Shown in pieces: positions 23,362 to 31,837 of a stretch of 37,174 nucleotides of DNA. The notes beneath the pieces are model-generated. The model was not told the origin of the DNA, ran no database searches, and saw only the letters and a program-made list of their open reading frames with translations. The position numbers and the translations under genes are program-made. Source of the stretch: Betaproteobacteria bacterium (GTDB lineage Bacteria > Pseudomonadota > Gammaproteobacteria > Burkholderiales > SG8-39); NCBI GenBank assembly GCA_947479645.1, contig CANKAJ010000040.1:1-37174 (forward strand), read 5' to 3'. Within the stretch, counting starts at the first letter, position 1, and every line of letters starts with the position of its first letter.

Positions 23362-24344
23362 CTCTGCGGCATTTATTGCCGTGTTTCAGTTTCCTGGTTG
23401 CCGCGTTGCTTGCGGGGGGCGCGGCTGGCCAGGAAAGCGCGAGTGCCTATCCGTCGAAGGTCGTGACCATCATCATTCCCTATCCGGCGGGAGGTCCGAC
23501 CGACGGAGACACCCGGTTGTATGCCCAGAAATTGACAGACAGCCTGGGAAAGCCTTTCGTCATCGACTACAAGCCGGGGGCCGGTTCGACGCTGGGCACG
23601 GCTTTCATTGCCAAGTCAAAGCCCGACGGTTATGTGCTGGGCAGCGTGACTTCGGGTTTGAGTGTCAATCCTGCGCTCTACGCCAATTTGCCGTTTGATA
23701 CGCTGAAGGACATCGCGCCGGTTTCACTGATGCACCGGCGTCCGACGATGCTGCTGGTGCATCCGTCGTTCCCGGCCAGGACGTGGCCTGAATACGTGGC
23801 CTATGTGAAGGCCAATCCGGGCAAGGTCAATTTCGGCACATCGGGTGCTGGCGGGATTTACCACATCATCGGTGCCTGGTTGCATGACGAACTCGGTGGC
23901 AAGGTCACGTTCGTCCATTACAAGGGGGCCGGTCCGGCCCAGCTCGATACCGTGGCGGGCCGTGTCGACGCCATGCCGTCGACCGTCTATAACGGCCTGC
24001 CGATGGTGAAATCGGGAAAGTTGCGCGTGATCGCCATTCTCAGCAATACGCGCTCGACACTGTTGCCCGATGTCAGGACGGTTGCGGAGCAGGGACTGAC
24101 CGCAATGGACTATTCGGGCTGGGGGGGCATCATCACGACCGGCGGAACCCCGGTGTTCATCGTCAACAAGCTGAGCGCGGAACTGGCGAAGATCGCCAGG
24201 ACGCCCGATATGCTGAAGCGGGCGGCAATCGATGACACCGAGCTGGTTGGCAGTACGCCAGAGGCATTTCACAAGCTGTTGGCAACTGAAATCGAACGCT
24301 GGAAAAAAGTGGCCAAAGACAACAATATCAAGCTTGATGAATAG
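23358..24344 (+). CDS. Bug/TctC-family periplasmic solute receptor (Bug-6)
   Basis: This 328-residue protein has a signal peptide (MTLRHLLPCFSFLVAALLAGG..AGQ) and the mature opening AYPSKVVTIIIPYPAGGPTD, with the ligand-site Asp. Other blocks are VIDYKPGAGSTLGTAFIAKS, VTFVHYKGAGPAQLD, LPDVRTVAEQGLTAMDYSG and a final KLDE. It groups with Bug-1 and Bug-2 by the R-L/M-Y-x-x-K motif and C-terminus, whereas Bug-3, 4 and 5 are a different set. Translation is coupled to the SDR gene by the ATGA overlap, an unusual pairing of a periplasmic receptor with a CoA-pathway dehydrogenase. The fused acyl-CoA dehydrogenase starts 138 bp downstream. Confidence 0.93.
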   Translation: MTLRHLLPCFSFLVAALLAGGAAGQESASAYPSKVVTIIIPYPAGGPTDGDTRLYAQKLTDSLGKPFVIDYKPGAGSTLGTAFIAKSKPDGYVLGSVTSGLSVNPALYANLPFDTLKDIAPVSLMHRRPTMLLVHPSFPARTWPEYVAYVKANPGKVNFGTSGAGGIYHIIGAWLHDELGGKVTFVHYKGAGPAQLDTVAGRVDAMPSTVYNGLPMVKSGKLRVIAILSNTRSTLLPDVRTVAEQGLTAMDYSGWGGIITTGGTPVFIVNKLSAELAKIARTPDMLKRAAIDDTELVGSTPEAFHKLLATEIERWKKVAKDNNIKLDE

Positions 24345-24482
24345 GTTTTAGAATGGCGGCGGAGCGGCGAAGCGTGCCGCTACCCTACCCACAGTGGATC
24401 CATGCGCCCGCGCGTCTGGCAACCACGACCCTGAACGGCGCCCGGGGCGACAAGGGCGCGCATGTATTCAAGAGGAGAGACC

Positions 24483-26852
24483 ATGAGTGCAGTCCTGAAC
24501 GACGATTCCGGGCGCAGCGACGCGCAGCGCATGCTGGCCGATGCGGTCACCACGTTCGTGAGCCGTGCAACCAGCCTCAAGCGCGTGCGCGGCCTGCGCG
24601 ACACCCAGCCGGGCTTTGACCGAAATCTCTGGCAAAGTATTGCCGAACAGGGTTGGCTGGGCATACAGGTGCCCGAGCAATATGGCGGACAAGGCCTGGG
24701 TTTCAGTGAATTGCGCATTGTCGCCGAAGGACTGGGCGGGGCCCTGATTCCCGAGCCGGTGACGGCTTGCGGCGTGCTCGCGACCGGCGCGCTGCTGTAT
24801 GGCGACAATGAAGCGCTGAAGAAGACATTGCTGCCGCAGATGGCGGCAGGCAAGCTTATCGTTTCGCTGGCCTGGCAGGAAAGCCTGGTCAGCACCGACC
24901 TCAAGGCCGGCCTCAAGGCTGGCAAGAATGCCCAGGGTTATGCGCTCAATGGCAGCAAGCGCTTCGTTACACCGGTTGCTGGTGCTGACGGCTACATCGT
25001 GTCGGCGACCTGCGATGGCAAGACCGGCCTCTACTATCTGGCGGCGAATGCCAAGGGTATCGAGACCAAACTGGAGCGCCGTGCTGATGGCACTTTCTGC
25101 GGCTTGCTTACATTCACGGATGCGCAAGTTCCATCCGACGCTGTGGTGGCTTCGGGCGCAACTGCGGACGCGGCGCTGCGGCGTGCCATTGATGAAGCGA
25201 CCGTGGTGGCCGGTGCTGAGTTATTTGGCTGCATGACCAATGTGCTTGAACTGACCCTGACTTACATGAAAACCCGGGTGCAGTTCGGCGTGCCCATCGG
25301 CAGTTTTCAGGCGTTGCAGCACCGTGTCGTCGATTTGTGGATACAGAAGGAGTTGTCCGGCGCGCTGGTTGCCCATGCCATGGACGAGATGGACACAGGC
25401 ATCAGCGCGGAACGGCTGGGGGAACTGGCCAGCCGCGTGAAATCACGCTGCGCCGATGGAGGCATCGACCTGGGGCGCGAGTGCATACGCCTGCACGGCG
25501 CCATCGGCTTCACCGACGATTACGATGCTGGTCTTTATCTGAAACGTGCCATGGTGCTGTCGGCCTGGATGGGCAATGGCACCGAGCACCGCCGCCGCTT
25601 CGACGCCTCGCGTGCCACGCACACCAATATGGACGCCGATGCCGCCGCGCGCCTGAAACGCATCAAGCCGGCCGACCTGCCGGGTGCGCCTGGCGAGCGG
25701 CCGCGCGATACGGACTGGAATGCGCTCACCGATGACCAGTTCCGCGTCGAGGCCGCGGCTTTTTTCGACAAGCACTTCCCCAGGGAACTGCGCTTTCAGC
25801 AGCGCAAGTTCAAAAAGGCGGAGATATTGCCCTACATGAAAAAGCTGTCGGAAACGGGCTGGCTGGCGCCGGCCTGGCCGCGCCATTGGGGGGGTATGGC
25901 ACTGGCACCGTCCAAGCAGGTGATCTACCTGGAAGAGCGTGAACGCATCGGTGGCGCGCGCGTGCTGGAACAGGGCATCACCATGGTCGGCCCCATGCTG
26001 ATGAAATACGGCAGCGAGGAACAGCAGAACGAGTACATACCCAAGGTCATGTCGGCCGAGCATATCTGGTGCCAGGGTTATTCCGAGCCCAACGCCGGTT
26101 CCGACCTGGCCAGCCTGCAGACGCACGCGGTGCTCGATGGCGACCACTGGGTGATCAACGGCTCCAAGATATGGACTTCGGGATCGACCGAAGCCAACCA
26201 TATCTATGTGCTGGCCCGCACCGACAAGGACGCCAAAAAGCAAAGCGGCATCAGCTTCTTCCTGGTGGACATGAAGACCCCCGGCCTGACGTTGCGCCCC
26301 ATCCGCACGCTGCCTGGCGAAGAGCCTTTCTGTCAGACCTTCTTTGACAATGTGCGGGTACCGGCGAAGAACATGGTGGGTCAGGTCAATCATGGCTGGA
26401 CCATTGCCAAGGGCCTGCTCGGTTTTGAGCGGCTGAACAGCGGCACCCCGCGCCGCGCCCAATATCCGCTCAACAAACTGAAGGAAATTGCCCAGGCGCG
26501 TGGCCTGTGGGATGACCCCGAATTCCGCTCCAAGTTCACCAAGCTGGAAATGGACGTGCACGACCTGGGCATGGTGTTCGCGCAGTACGCCGACATCGTG
26601 TCCAGCGGCGCCAATCCGGGACCGGGAATCTCGATGCTGAAGATCTGGGCGTCGGAGTCGAATATGCGCCTGAACGGCCTGATGGTCGAAGCCGCGGGCG
26701 CGGCGGGTGCGCTGAGCAATGAGGTGGACTTTGGCGGGGCCAAGGTCGATATTCACTTCTCCTACTGCCTGCTGTTCCCGGGCGTCATTGCTTCAGGCAC
26801 CAACGACATCCAGCGCAACGTGCTCGCGAAGCGCGTGCTGGGATTGCACTGA
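24483..26852 (+). CDS. Fused double acyl-CoA dehydrogenase
   Basis: This 789-residue protein contains two complete acyl-CoA dehydrogenase modules in tandem (about residues 1-380 and 410-789). Module 1 has the NGSKRFVTPV strand, the RVQFGVPIGSFQALQHR arginine block and LHGAIGFTDDYDAGLYLKR. Module 2 has WCQGYSEPNAGSDLASLQT, the INGSKIWTSG flavin region and FFDNVRVPAKNMVG. The usual C-terminal catalytic Glu (YEGT) is absent in both: module 1 reads GNGTEH and module 2 ASGTND. Module 2 has GFERLNSG, which matches the alternative Glu position used by isovaleryl- and long-chain acyl-CoA dehydrogenases. Two-subunit versions occur in steroid side-chain degradation. GAGGAGA precedes the ATG at 24483, which is preferred over one at 24462. 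The substrate may be branched or cyclic. Confidence 0.92.
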   Translation: MSAVLNDDSGRSDAQRMLADAVTTFVSRATSLKRVRGLRDTQPGFDRNLWQSIAEQGWLGIQVPEQYGGQGLGFSELRIVAEGLGGALIPEPVTACGVLATGALLYGDNEALKKTLLPQMAAGKLIVSLAWQESLVSTDLKAGLKAGKNAQGYALNGSKRFVTPVAGADGYIVSATCDGKTGLYYLAANAKGIETKLERRADGTFCGLLTFTDAQVPSDAVVASGATADAALRRAIDEATVVAGAELFGCMTNVLELTLTYMKTRVQFGVPIGSFQALQHRVVDLWIQKELSGALVAHAMDEMDTGISAERLGELASRVKSRCADGGIDLGRECIRLHGAIGFTDDYDAGLYLKRAMVLSAWMGNGTEHRRRFDASRATHTNMDADAAARLKRIKPADLPGAPGERPRDTDWNALTDDQFRVEAAAFFDKHFPRELRFQQRKFKKAEILPYMKKLSETGWLAPAWPRHWGGMALAPSKQVIYLEERERIGGARVLEQGITMVGPMLMKYGSEEQQNEYIPKVMSAEHIWCQGYSEPNAGSDLASLQTHAVLDGDHWVINGSKIWTSGSTEANHIYVLARTDKDAKKQSGISFFLVDMKTPGLTLRPIRTLPGEEPFCQTFFDNVRVPAKNMVGQVNHGWTIAKGLLGFERLNSGTPRRAQYPLNKLKEIAQARGLWDDPEFRSKFTKLEMDVHDLGMVFAQYADIVSSGANPGPGISMLKIWASESNMRLNGLMVEAAGAAGALSNEVDFGGAKVDIHFSYCLLFPGVIASGTNDIQRNVLAKRVLGLH

Positions 26853-26864
26853 GACAGAACCATC

Positions 26865-26896
26865 AAAGTGTTCGGGGTATCTTCCCCGAACACTTT
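26865..26896. terminator. Bidirectional terminator between convergent genes
   Basis: A perfect 13-bp stem, AAAGTGTTCGGGG and CCCCGAACACTTT, closes a TATCTT loop between the convergent acyl-CoA dehydrogenase and acyl-CoA synthetase genes. The stem ends in A/T runs, so it can work in both directions. Confidence 0.88.
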
Positions 26897-26904
26897 GTTG
26901 AGTT

Positions 26905-29067
26905 TTATTTGCGCACGATCAGTGCATCCACCGCAATGATGCCCCCGACGACACTGCGGCCCGCGCAAATCAGCGGATTGACGTCCAGTTCCGCGATGTT
27001 GTCCTTCTGATCATCAGCGAGCTCGGCCAGCCGCACGATGATTTCCGCCAGTCTGTCCAGATCGACGGGTTCGGCGCCGCGAAAGCCACTCAGCGCGGCC
27101 TTGCCCTTGAGCCGGTTCAGCATGGCTTTCGCCTCGTGCAGCGTAACCGGTGCCAGTTCCACAGCCGTGTCCTTGAGCAATTCCACCAGGATGCCGCCCA
27201 GTCCGGTCACAACAAGCGGACCAAACGAGGGGTCTATCCTGGCACCGACCATGATCTCGGTGCCTGAGGGCACCATGGGTTGCACCAGCACGCCGTTGAT
27301 GCGTGGTTTTGGAGTGATGCTGTCAGCGTTGGCCATCACGGCCTCGTAAGCCGCTTTTACTTCATCAGTTGTCTTCAAGTTCAAGCGAATCACGCCAGCC
27401 TCGGTCTTGTGCGGCAGATCGGCTGATTCGACCTTGATGGCAACCGGGAAGCCAAGTGCCTGGGCTGTAGTGGCTGCTTCTGCGGACGACCGCACCAGCG
27501 TCTCTCCAACCACCGGCACCCCGTAGGCTGCCAGCACTGCCTTGGCTTCGCGCTCGGTCAGCGTTTTGTTTTCTGAGGCAGCGATGAGCTTTGCTGCCTT
27601 GTCCCTGGCATCCGGTGAAGACAGGCGCTGCAGCTTGCGCGGGCCATTGCTTTCTTCTGCGATCAACTTGTCTTCGCGCCAGTGCCACGCGGTGATCGCC
27701 CTGAAGCAATTATCCAGGTTGAAGAACCAGGCCAGATTGCGGTCGCGTTCAACCTCGGCGGTGCCCGGTCCGCCCACCCAACCGCCCACAAACGGCAGGC
27801 AGAAGGGTTTGCCATGCTTTTTGGCCAGCTCTCCGAGATATTTTCGGCGCTCGCTGGTGCGGTTGCTGACCGTGACCTGTGGATAGATCAGCGCGCCGTA
27901 CTGCTCGTCGCTCAGCATGGCTTCCACGGCATGCGTGAGGATCTCGGGCTTGGCGTTGATGGTGGTGGTGACGTCGCAGGGATTCTTCGTCGAGCCATAC
28001 TCGGGCACGTGCGCTTGCAGGACTTCCAGCGTCCTGCCTGCCGGCTGCGGCAAATCGATGCCGCAGGCTTCTGCCATGTCGGCAGTGGCGATGCCGCCGC
28101 CACCCGAACTGGCAATAATTCCGATTCCACGTGACTTGGGACGGCCTGCTTTTGACAGAAATGAACACATCTCCATCAGCCCGGACATGCCTTCAATGAC
28201 GACGATGCCGGCGCGCTCGAAAGCCGCGCGGTATGCAGCGTTGGATCCGGCCAGCGAGCCGGTATGCGACATTGCGGCTGCCGCACCTTTTTCTCCCGTA
28301 CCCAGTTTGGCCACGACCAACGGCTTGTTGGCTTTCCAGGCGATATCCGCCGCTTCAAGCAGCATGGATGGGTCGGACATGCCTTCGAATATGCAGGCGA
28401 TGGCATTGCAGGTCGGGTCTTCCGCGAGGTAGGCGATGTTGTCGGCGATGTTGACGTCGCAGGAATTTCCCGTGGCAATGGCATGGCTGATGACGACGCC
28501 GTTTTCAGATGCCTGCACCATGCCGAATCCCAGCGCACCCGACTGACTGACGATGCCGATGCCGGACGGATGGGCCATGCCGCCCTTGACGCTGGTCTGG
28601 GTGAATGACACCACGGCCATGGTGGAGAAATTGGCGAAACCCATGCAATTGGGGCCGATGATCTTCATGCCGCTTTCGCGTCCGATCGCGGCAAGGCGTT
28701 CCTGGGCGGCGATGCGATCGGGTTTGCCGGTTTCGGCATAGCCGGCAGCGAAGACGACCACGCTTTTTACGCCGCGATCCGCGCATTCGAGCACGGCTTT
28801 TTCAATTGCTTCGCGCGGCACCGCGAACAGCACGCAGTCGGGCGTCTCGGGCAATGCCGCGATGCTGGAGTAGCACGGACTCTCGCCAATCTTGTCGTAC
28901 TTCGGATTGACGAGCAGAATTTTGCCGCTGTAGGCCTTTAACTGCCCGATGGCGCGCTGTCCGGGGGATCCGGCCGTCGGCGACATGCCGTAGATGGCGA
29001 TGCTGCGGGGATTGAAGATGTGTTTCTGTTCTTCGTAACGGTATACGCCTCGGCGATTGGCTGACAT
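26905..29067 (-). CDS. NDP-forming acyl-CoA synthetase (acetate-CoA ligase family), fused alpha-beta
   Basis: This 720-residue cytoplasmic enzyme joins a CoA-binding alpha part (IAIYGMSPTAGSPGQRAIGQ near the N-terminus), a succinyl-CoA-ligase-like middle part and an ATP-grasp beta part (about 500-720). The phosphohistidine is His268 in SHTGSLAG. The ATP-grasp block reads PVAIKVESADLPHKTEAGVI, with EIMVGARIDPSFGPLV and ELDVNPL further on. Enzymes of this family interconvert acyl-CoA and acid plus ATP or ADP; several act on aromatic or branched acids such as pimeloyl-, feruloyl- or citronellyl-type substrates. No GNAT domain is attached. A GAGGA site precedes the ATG. It faces the acyl-CoA dehydrogenase across a shared terminator and could activate the acid that enters that pathway. 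Confidence 0.92.
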   Translation of the reverse strand: MSANRRGVYRYEEQKHIFNPRSIAIYGMSPTAGSPGQRAIGQLKAYSGKILLVNPKYDKIGESPCYSSIAALPETPDCVLFAVPREAIEKAVLECADRGVKSVVVFAAGYAETGKPDRIAAQERLAAIGRESGMKIIGPNCMGFANFSTMAVVSFTQTSVKGGMAHPSGIGIVSQSGALGFGMVQASENGVVISHAIATGNSCDVNIADNIAYLAEDPTCNAIACIFEGMSDPSMLLEAADIAWKANKPLVVAKLGTGEKGAAAAMSHTGSLAGSNAAYRAAFERAGIVVIEGMSGLMEMCSFLSKAGRPKSRGIGIIASSGGGGIATADMAEACGIDLPQPAGRTLEVLQAHVPEYGSTKNPCDVTTTINAKPEILTHAVEAMLSDEQYGALIYPQVTVSNRTSERRKYLGELAKKHGKPFCLPFVGGWVGGPGTAEVERDRNLAWFFNLDNCFRAITAWHWREDKLIAEESNGPRKLQRLSSPDARDKAAKLIAASENKTLTEREAKAVLAAYGVPVVGETLVRSSAEAATTAQALGFPVAIKVESADLPHKTEAGVIRLNLKTTDEVKAAYEAVMANADSITPKPRINGVLVQPMVPSGTEIMVGARIDPSFGPLVVTGLGGILVELLKDTAVELAPVTLHEAKAMLNRLKGKAALSGFRGAEPVDLDRLAEIIVRLAELADDQKDNIAELDVNPLICAGRSVVGGIIAVDALIVRK

Positions 29068-29192
29068 TGCAAATCCTCGGTTTGATTCACTAGGGATCGC
29101 AGCATTCGAGCACGACCGTGGCTGCGTTCAGGCTGGCAGGCAAGGGCGGCACGCGCTTCGCCGACCCAACGGTGGCGGCCGGGGTCAGGACG

Positions 29193-30008
29193 CTACTTCA
29201 ATATATTCCACAGCTTCCACCAGGGTTCATCCACCTTGGTGGCGCCCTTGAAGTAGGCGCTGTTCGGAAAATTCTTCAGCATGACCTGATTGGCATCGTC
29301 GCGCAGGTCATTCAGGCCAAGCGCGTCGTAACTCTTGACCAGAATGAACAGGCCTTCCTCCAGCGCCGGCGTCTGCGGATAGGTCTGCAATGCGAAGCGG
29401 ACGCGATTGCCGGCCGCAACATAGGCGCCACGCCGGTAGTAGTAACGAGCGACGTGCACTTCGTGGGATGACAGCGCATTGACCAGGTATTTCATGCGGT
29501 CTAGCGCATCCGGCGTGTACTTGCTTTGCGGGAAGCGGGTGGTCAGTTCCTTGAATGCATCGAACGAGTTGCGCAGCGCCTTGGGGTCGCGCTCGCTCTG
29601 ATCCTGTTCGGCGAGTTTGCCCATGAAGCCGATGTCCTGATTGAAGTAAGTCAGTCCCTTCAGGTAATGGGCATAGTCGACATTGGGATGGTTGGGGTGC
29701 AGTTTGACGAACCGTTCGGCCGAAGCGACGGTGGCTTCGACGTCATTTTGCTTGAAGTAGGCGTAGGTAATTTCAATCTGCGCCTGCTGCGCGAAGCGCC
29801 CGTAAGGAAAACGCGCCTCCAGCTTCTCGTAGTTCTTGATGGCATTCTCGTAGGCGCCGTCATCAAGATAGTCCTTCGCGGCCTTATAGAGCTGCTGTGC
29901 AGACCAGCCAGCCGTCTCATCAGCCTGCTTGTCGCTGAACAGGTTGCTGCAGCCGGAGAGCACGAACATCGGGAAAAGCAGGGTGATTAACGCTAAACTA
30001 CGTTTCAT
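29193..30008 (-). CDS. bamD: Outer-membrane assembly lipoprotein BamD (ComL)
   Basis: This 271-residue lipoprotein starts with MKRSLALITLLFPMFVLSGC; the lipobox LSGC puts the lipid-modified cysteine at 20. The mature part has TPR-like repeats: LYKAAKDYLDDGAYENAIKN, YEKLEARFPYGRFAQQAQIE and the VHVARYYYRRGAYVAAGNR block that is highly conserved in BamD. It works with BamA to insert beta-barrel proteins into the outer membrane and is essential in most Gram-negatives. The length is close to that of Neisseria ComL. The start at 30008 overlaps the divergent rluD start by two bases, so the 5' leader of each message lies inside the other gene. Confidence 0.96.
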   Translation of the reverse strand: MKRSLALITLLFPMFVLSGCSNLFSDKQADETAGWSAQQLYKAAKDYLDDGAYENAIKNYEKLEARFPYGRFAQQAQIEITYAYFKQNDVEATVASAERFVKLHPNHPNVDYAHYLKGLTYFNQDIGFMGKLAEQDQSERDPKALRNSFDAFKELTTRFPQSKYTPDALDRMKYLVNALSSHEVHVARYYYRRGAYVAAGNRVRFALQTYPQTPALEEGLFILVKSYDALGLNDLRDDANQVMLKNFPNSAYFKGATKVDEPWWKLWNILK

Positions 30009-30996
30009 GGGAGAACACCAAAATGAAAGCGTCGACGGGAGCATCGATTATACCGCGACGCCGCTGGAGAAACGGGTACCGGACGAACTGGCCGGTTTGA
30101 GGTTGGACCAGGCGCTGGCGCGCATGTTCCCGGAACACTCGCGCAGCCGGCTGACGGCATGGCTTCGCGATGGACATATATTGGTCGATTCCGGTGCCGG
30201 CCTGCCCAAACATAAGATCTGGGGAGGTGAGCGAATTGCCTTTCTGGATCGTCAGCCTGCGCCGGGGTCAGCCGAGTCCAGGCCGCAGCCCGAGGCGATT
30301 GCCCTGACCATCGTGCACGAAGACGCGGCGGTGTTGGTTATCGACAAGCCGGCCGGACTGGTCGTGCACCCCGGCAGCGGCAACTGGCAGGGAACCATGC
30401 TCAATGCGTTGCTGCATCACAGCCCGCCACTGGCCGAGGTGCCGCGTGCCGGCATCGTGCATCGGCTGGACAAGGACACCAGCGGCTTGCTGGTGGTGGC
30501 CAAGACGCTGACCGCACAGACGGATCTGGTCAGGCAGTTGCAGGCGCGTACGGTGAAACGTGAATATCTGGCGCTGGTGCATGGCAGCGTGCGTGCCGAC
30601 GGTCGTATCGATGCGCCGGTGGGCCGCGATCCGCGCAACCGCCTGCGCATGAGCGTGGTGGAATCAGGCAAGGAGGCGCGCACGCGCTATCAGGTGCTCG
30701 AACGTTTTGCCAGAGCGACACTGGTCGAATGCGCGCTGGATACGGGGCGTACGCACCAGATTCGCGTGCACATGCAGGCGTTGGGCAATCCGCTGGTTGG
30801 TGATCCGGTCTATCGCGCCGGACGGCCGCAGGTCAACCCCGCCGCGACGGATGTCATTTCGCGCTTCCCGCGCCAGGCGCTGCACGCGGTGCGCCTGGCC
30901 TTTATTCATCCGGAGACACACAAGCGGCAGCAGTTTGAATCACCGCTGCCGGCTGATTTTCGTGAACTCCTGACGGCATTGCGGCAGCCAGCGTGA
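30007..30996 (+). CDS. rluD: 23S rRNA pseudouridine synthase RluD
   Basis: This 329-residue enzyme has an N-terminal S4 RNA-binding domain (DELAGLRLDQALARMFPEHS to GHILVDSG). The RluA-family catalytic domain follows, with the active Asp155 in HRLDKDTSGLLVVAK. ARTVKREYLALVHG and TGRTHQIRVHMQALGNPLVG are further family blocks. RluD modifies helix 69 of 23S rRNA and supports ribosome assembly. The only in-frame start after the bamD start is the ATG at 30007, which shares CATG with the bamD ATG on the other strand; no Shine-Dalgarno is visible, so the upstream message extends into bamD sequence or is very short. The pgeF gene overlaps its stop codon (TGATG). Confidence 0.94.
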   Translation: MGEHQNESVDGSIDYTATPLEKRVPDELAGLRLDQALARMFPEHSRSRLTAWLRDGHILVDSGAGLPKHKIWGGERIAFLDRQPAPGSAESRPQPEAIALTIVHEDAAVLVIDKPAGLVVHPGSGNWQGTMLNALLHHSPPLAEVPRAGIVHRLDKDTSGLLVVAKTLTAQTDLVRQLQARTVKREYLALVHGSVRADGRIDAPVGRDPRNRLRMSVVESGKEARTRYQVLERFARATLVECALDTGRTHQIRVHMQALGNPLVGDPVYRAGRPQVNPAATDVISRFPRQALHAVRLAFIHPETHKRQQFESPLPADFRELLTALRQPA

Positions 30997-31832
30997 TGCT
31001 ACCCGAACGGATTGTTCCACCGGAATGGATCGTTCCACCGGAATGGATCGTTCCACAATGGCCGGTGCCGCCACAGGTGCGCGCCCTGTCGACAACGCGC
31101 CATGGTGGTGTCAGCGGCGGGTCGTGCGCCAGCATGAATGTCGGCATTGCGGTGGGCGATGATCCTGCTCTGGTTGCCGCCAACCGGGCAAGATTGCGCG
31201 GGTTGTTGCCAAGTGAACCACTTTGGCTGGTGCAGGTGCATGGCACGCATGTGATTGCAGTCGACGGCGATCAGGCTGCCGGGGTCGCAGATGCCGGGGC
31301 CGGAGAGCCCGCACCGCAAATGCCGCAAGCCGATGGCAGTATTACCCGGGCGGGCGGACGGGTGCTGGTGATCCAGAGCGCTGACTGCATGCCGGTGTTG
31401 CTCGCCGATCGCCGTGGCGGTGTGATCGGTGCTGCCCACGCCGGCTGGCGTGGCCTTGCTGCTGGCATTATCGAAAATGCGGTGGCGGGCATGGGTGTTC
31501 CGGCGGCCGAGGTCGTCGCGTGGCTGGGCCCTGCGATCGGCCCGACCGCGTATGAGGTCGGCCAGGAAGTCTTCGATGCCTTTGTGGAACGTGACCCGGC
31601 TGCCGCTGTCGCGTTTTCGCTGCGCGATTCGGCGGATGGTACGGCCAAGTCTGGCGGCAGCAAGTATCTGGTGGATCTGTATGCGCTGGCGCGCCAGCGG
31701 TTGGCCCGGCTGGGCGTGCATTCGGTGTTCGGCGGGGATTACTGCACCTATTGCGATCCGGGGCGTTTCTTTTCCTACCGTCGTGATAATAAATCAGGTC
31801 GAATGGCAACTGTAATATGGATTGAAGAATAA
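30996..31832 (+). CDS. pgeF: Peptidoglycan editing factor PgeF / polyphenol oxidase family (YfiH, laccase domain)
   Basis: This 278-residue protein has the YfiH copper/zinc-site motifs: VHGTHVIAVD, IQSADCMPVLLAD, GAAHAGWRGLA and a C-terminal CTYCDPGRFFSYRRD. PgeF removes wrongly incorporated residues from peptidoglycan precursors; some homologues oxidise phenols. The ATG at 30996 overlaps the rluD stop (TGATG), and a GTG one codon earlier is an alternative. The normal family start (WIVPQWPVPPQVRAL) is preceded by three 18-bp repeats encoding ERIVPP, EWIVPP, EWIVPQ, extending the N-terminus. A neighbouring rluD is usual in this group of bacteria. It is followed after 5 bp by a ZIP transporter gene. 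Confidence 0.93.
   Translation: MLPERIVPPEWIVPPEWIVPQWPVPPQVRALSTTRHGGVSGGSCASMNVGIAVGDDPALVAANRARLRGLLPSEPLWLVQVHGTHVIAVDGDQAAGVADAGAGEPAPQMPQADGSITRAGGRVLVIQSADCMPVLLADRRGGVIGAAHAGWRGLAAGIIENAVAGMGVPAAEVVAWLGPAIGPTAYEVGQEVFDAFVERDPAAAVAFSLRDSADGTAKSGGSKYLVDLYALARQRLARLGVHSVFGGDYCTYCDPGRFFSYRRDNKSGRMATVIWIEE
31005..31058 (+). repeat. Three tandem 18-bp units in the 5' end of pgeF
   Basis: Units at 31005-31022, 31023-31040 and 31041-31058 differ by only a few bases and keep the reading frame. They encode E-R/W-IVPP/Q three times. Copy-number change would alter the protein N-terminus by six residues per unit. Confidence 0.88.
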
Positions 31833-31837
31833 TACTG

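Noticed and set aside
31005..31058. CRISPR-like or non-coding repeat
   Set aside because: The 18-bp units are directly adjacent, with no spacers, and are in frame within pgeF.
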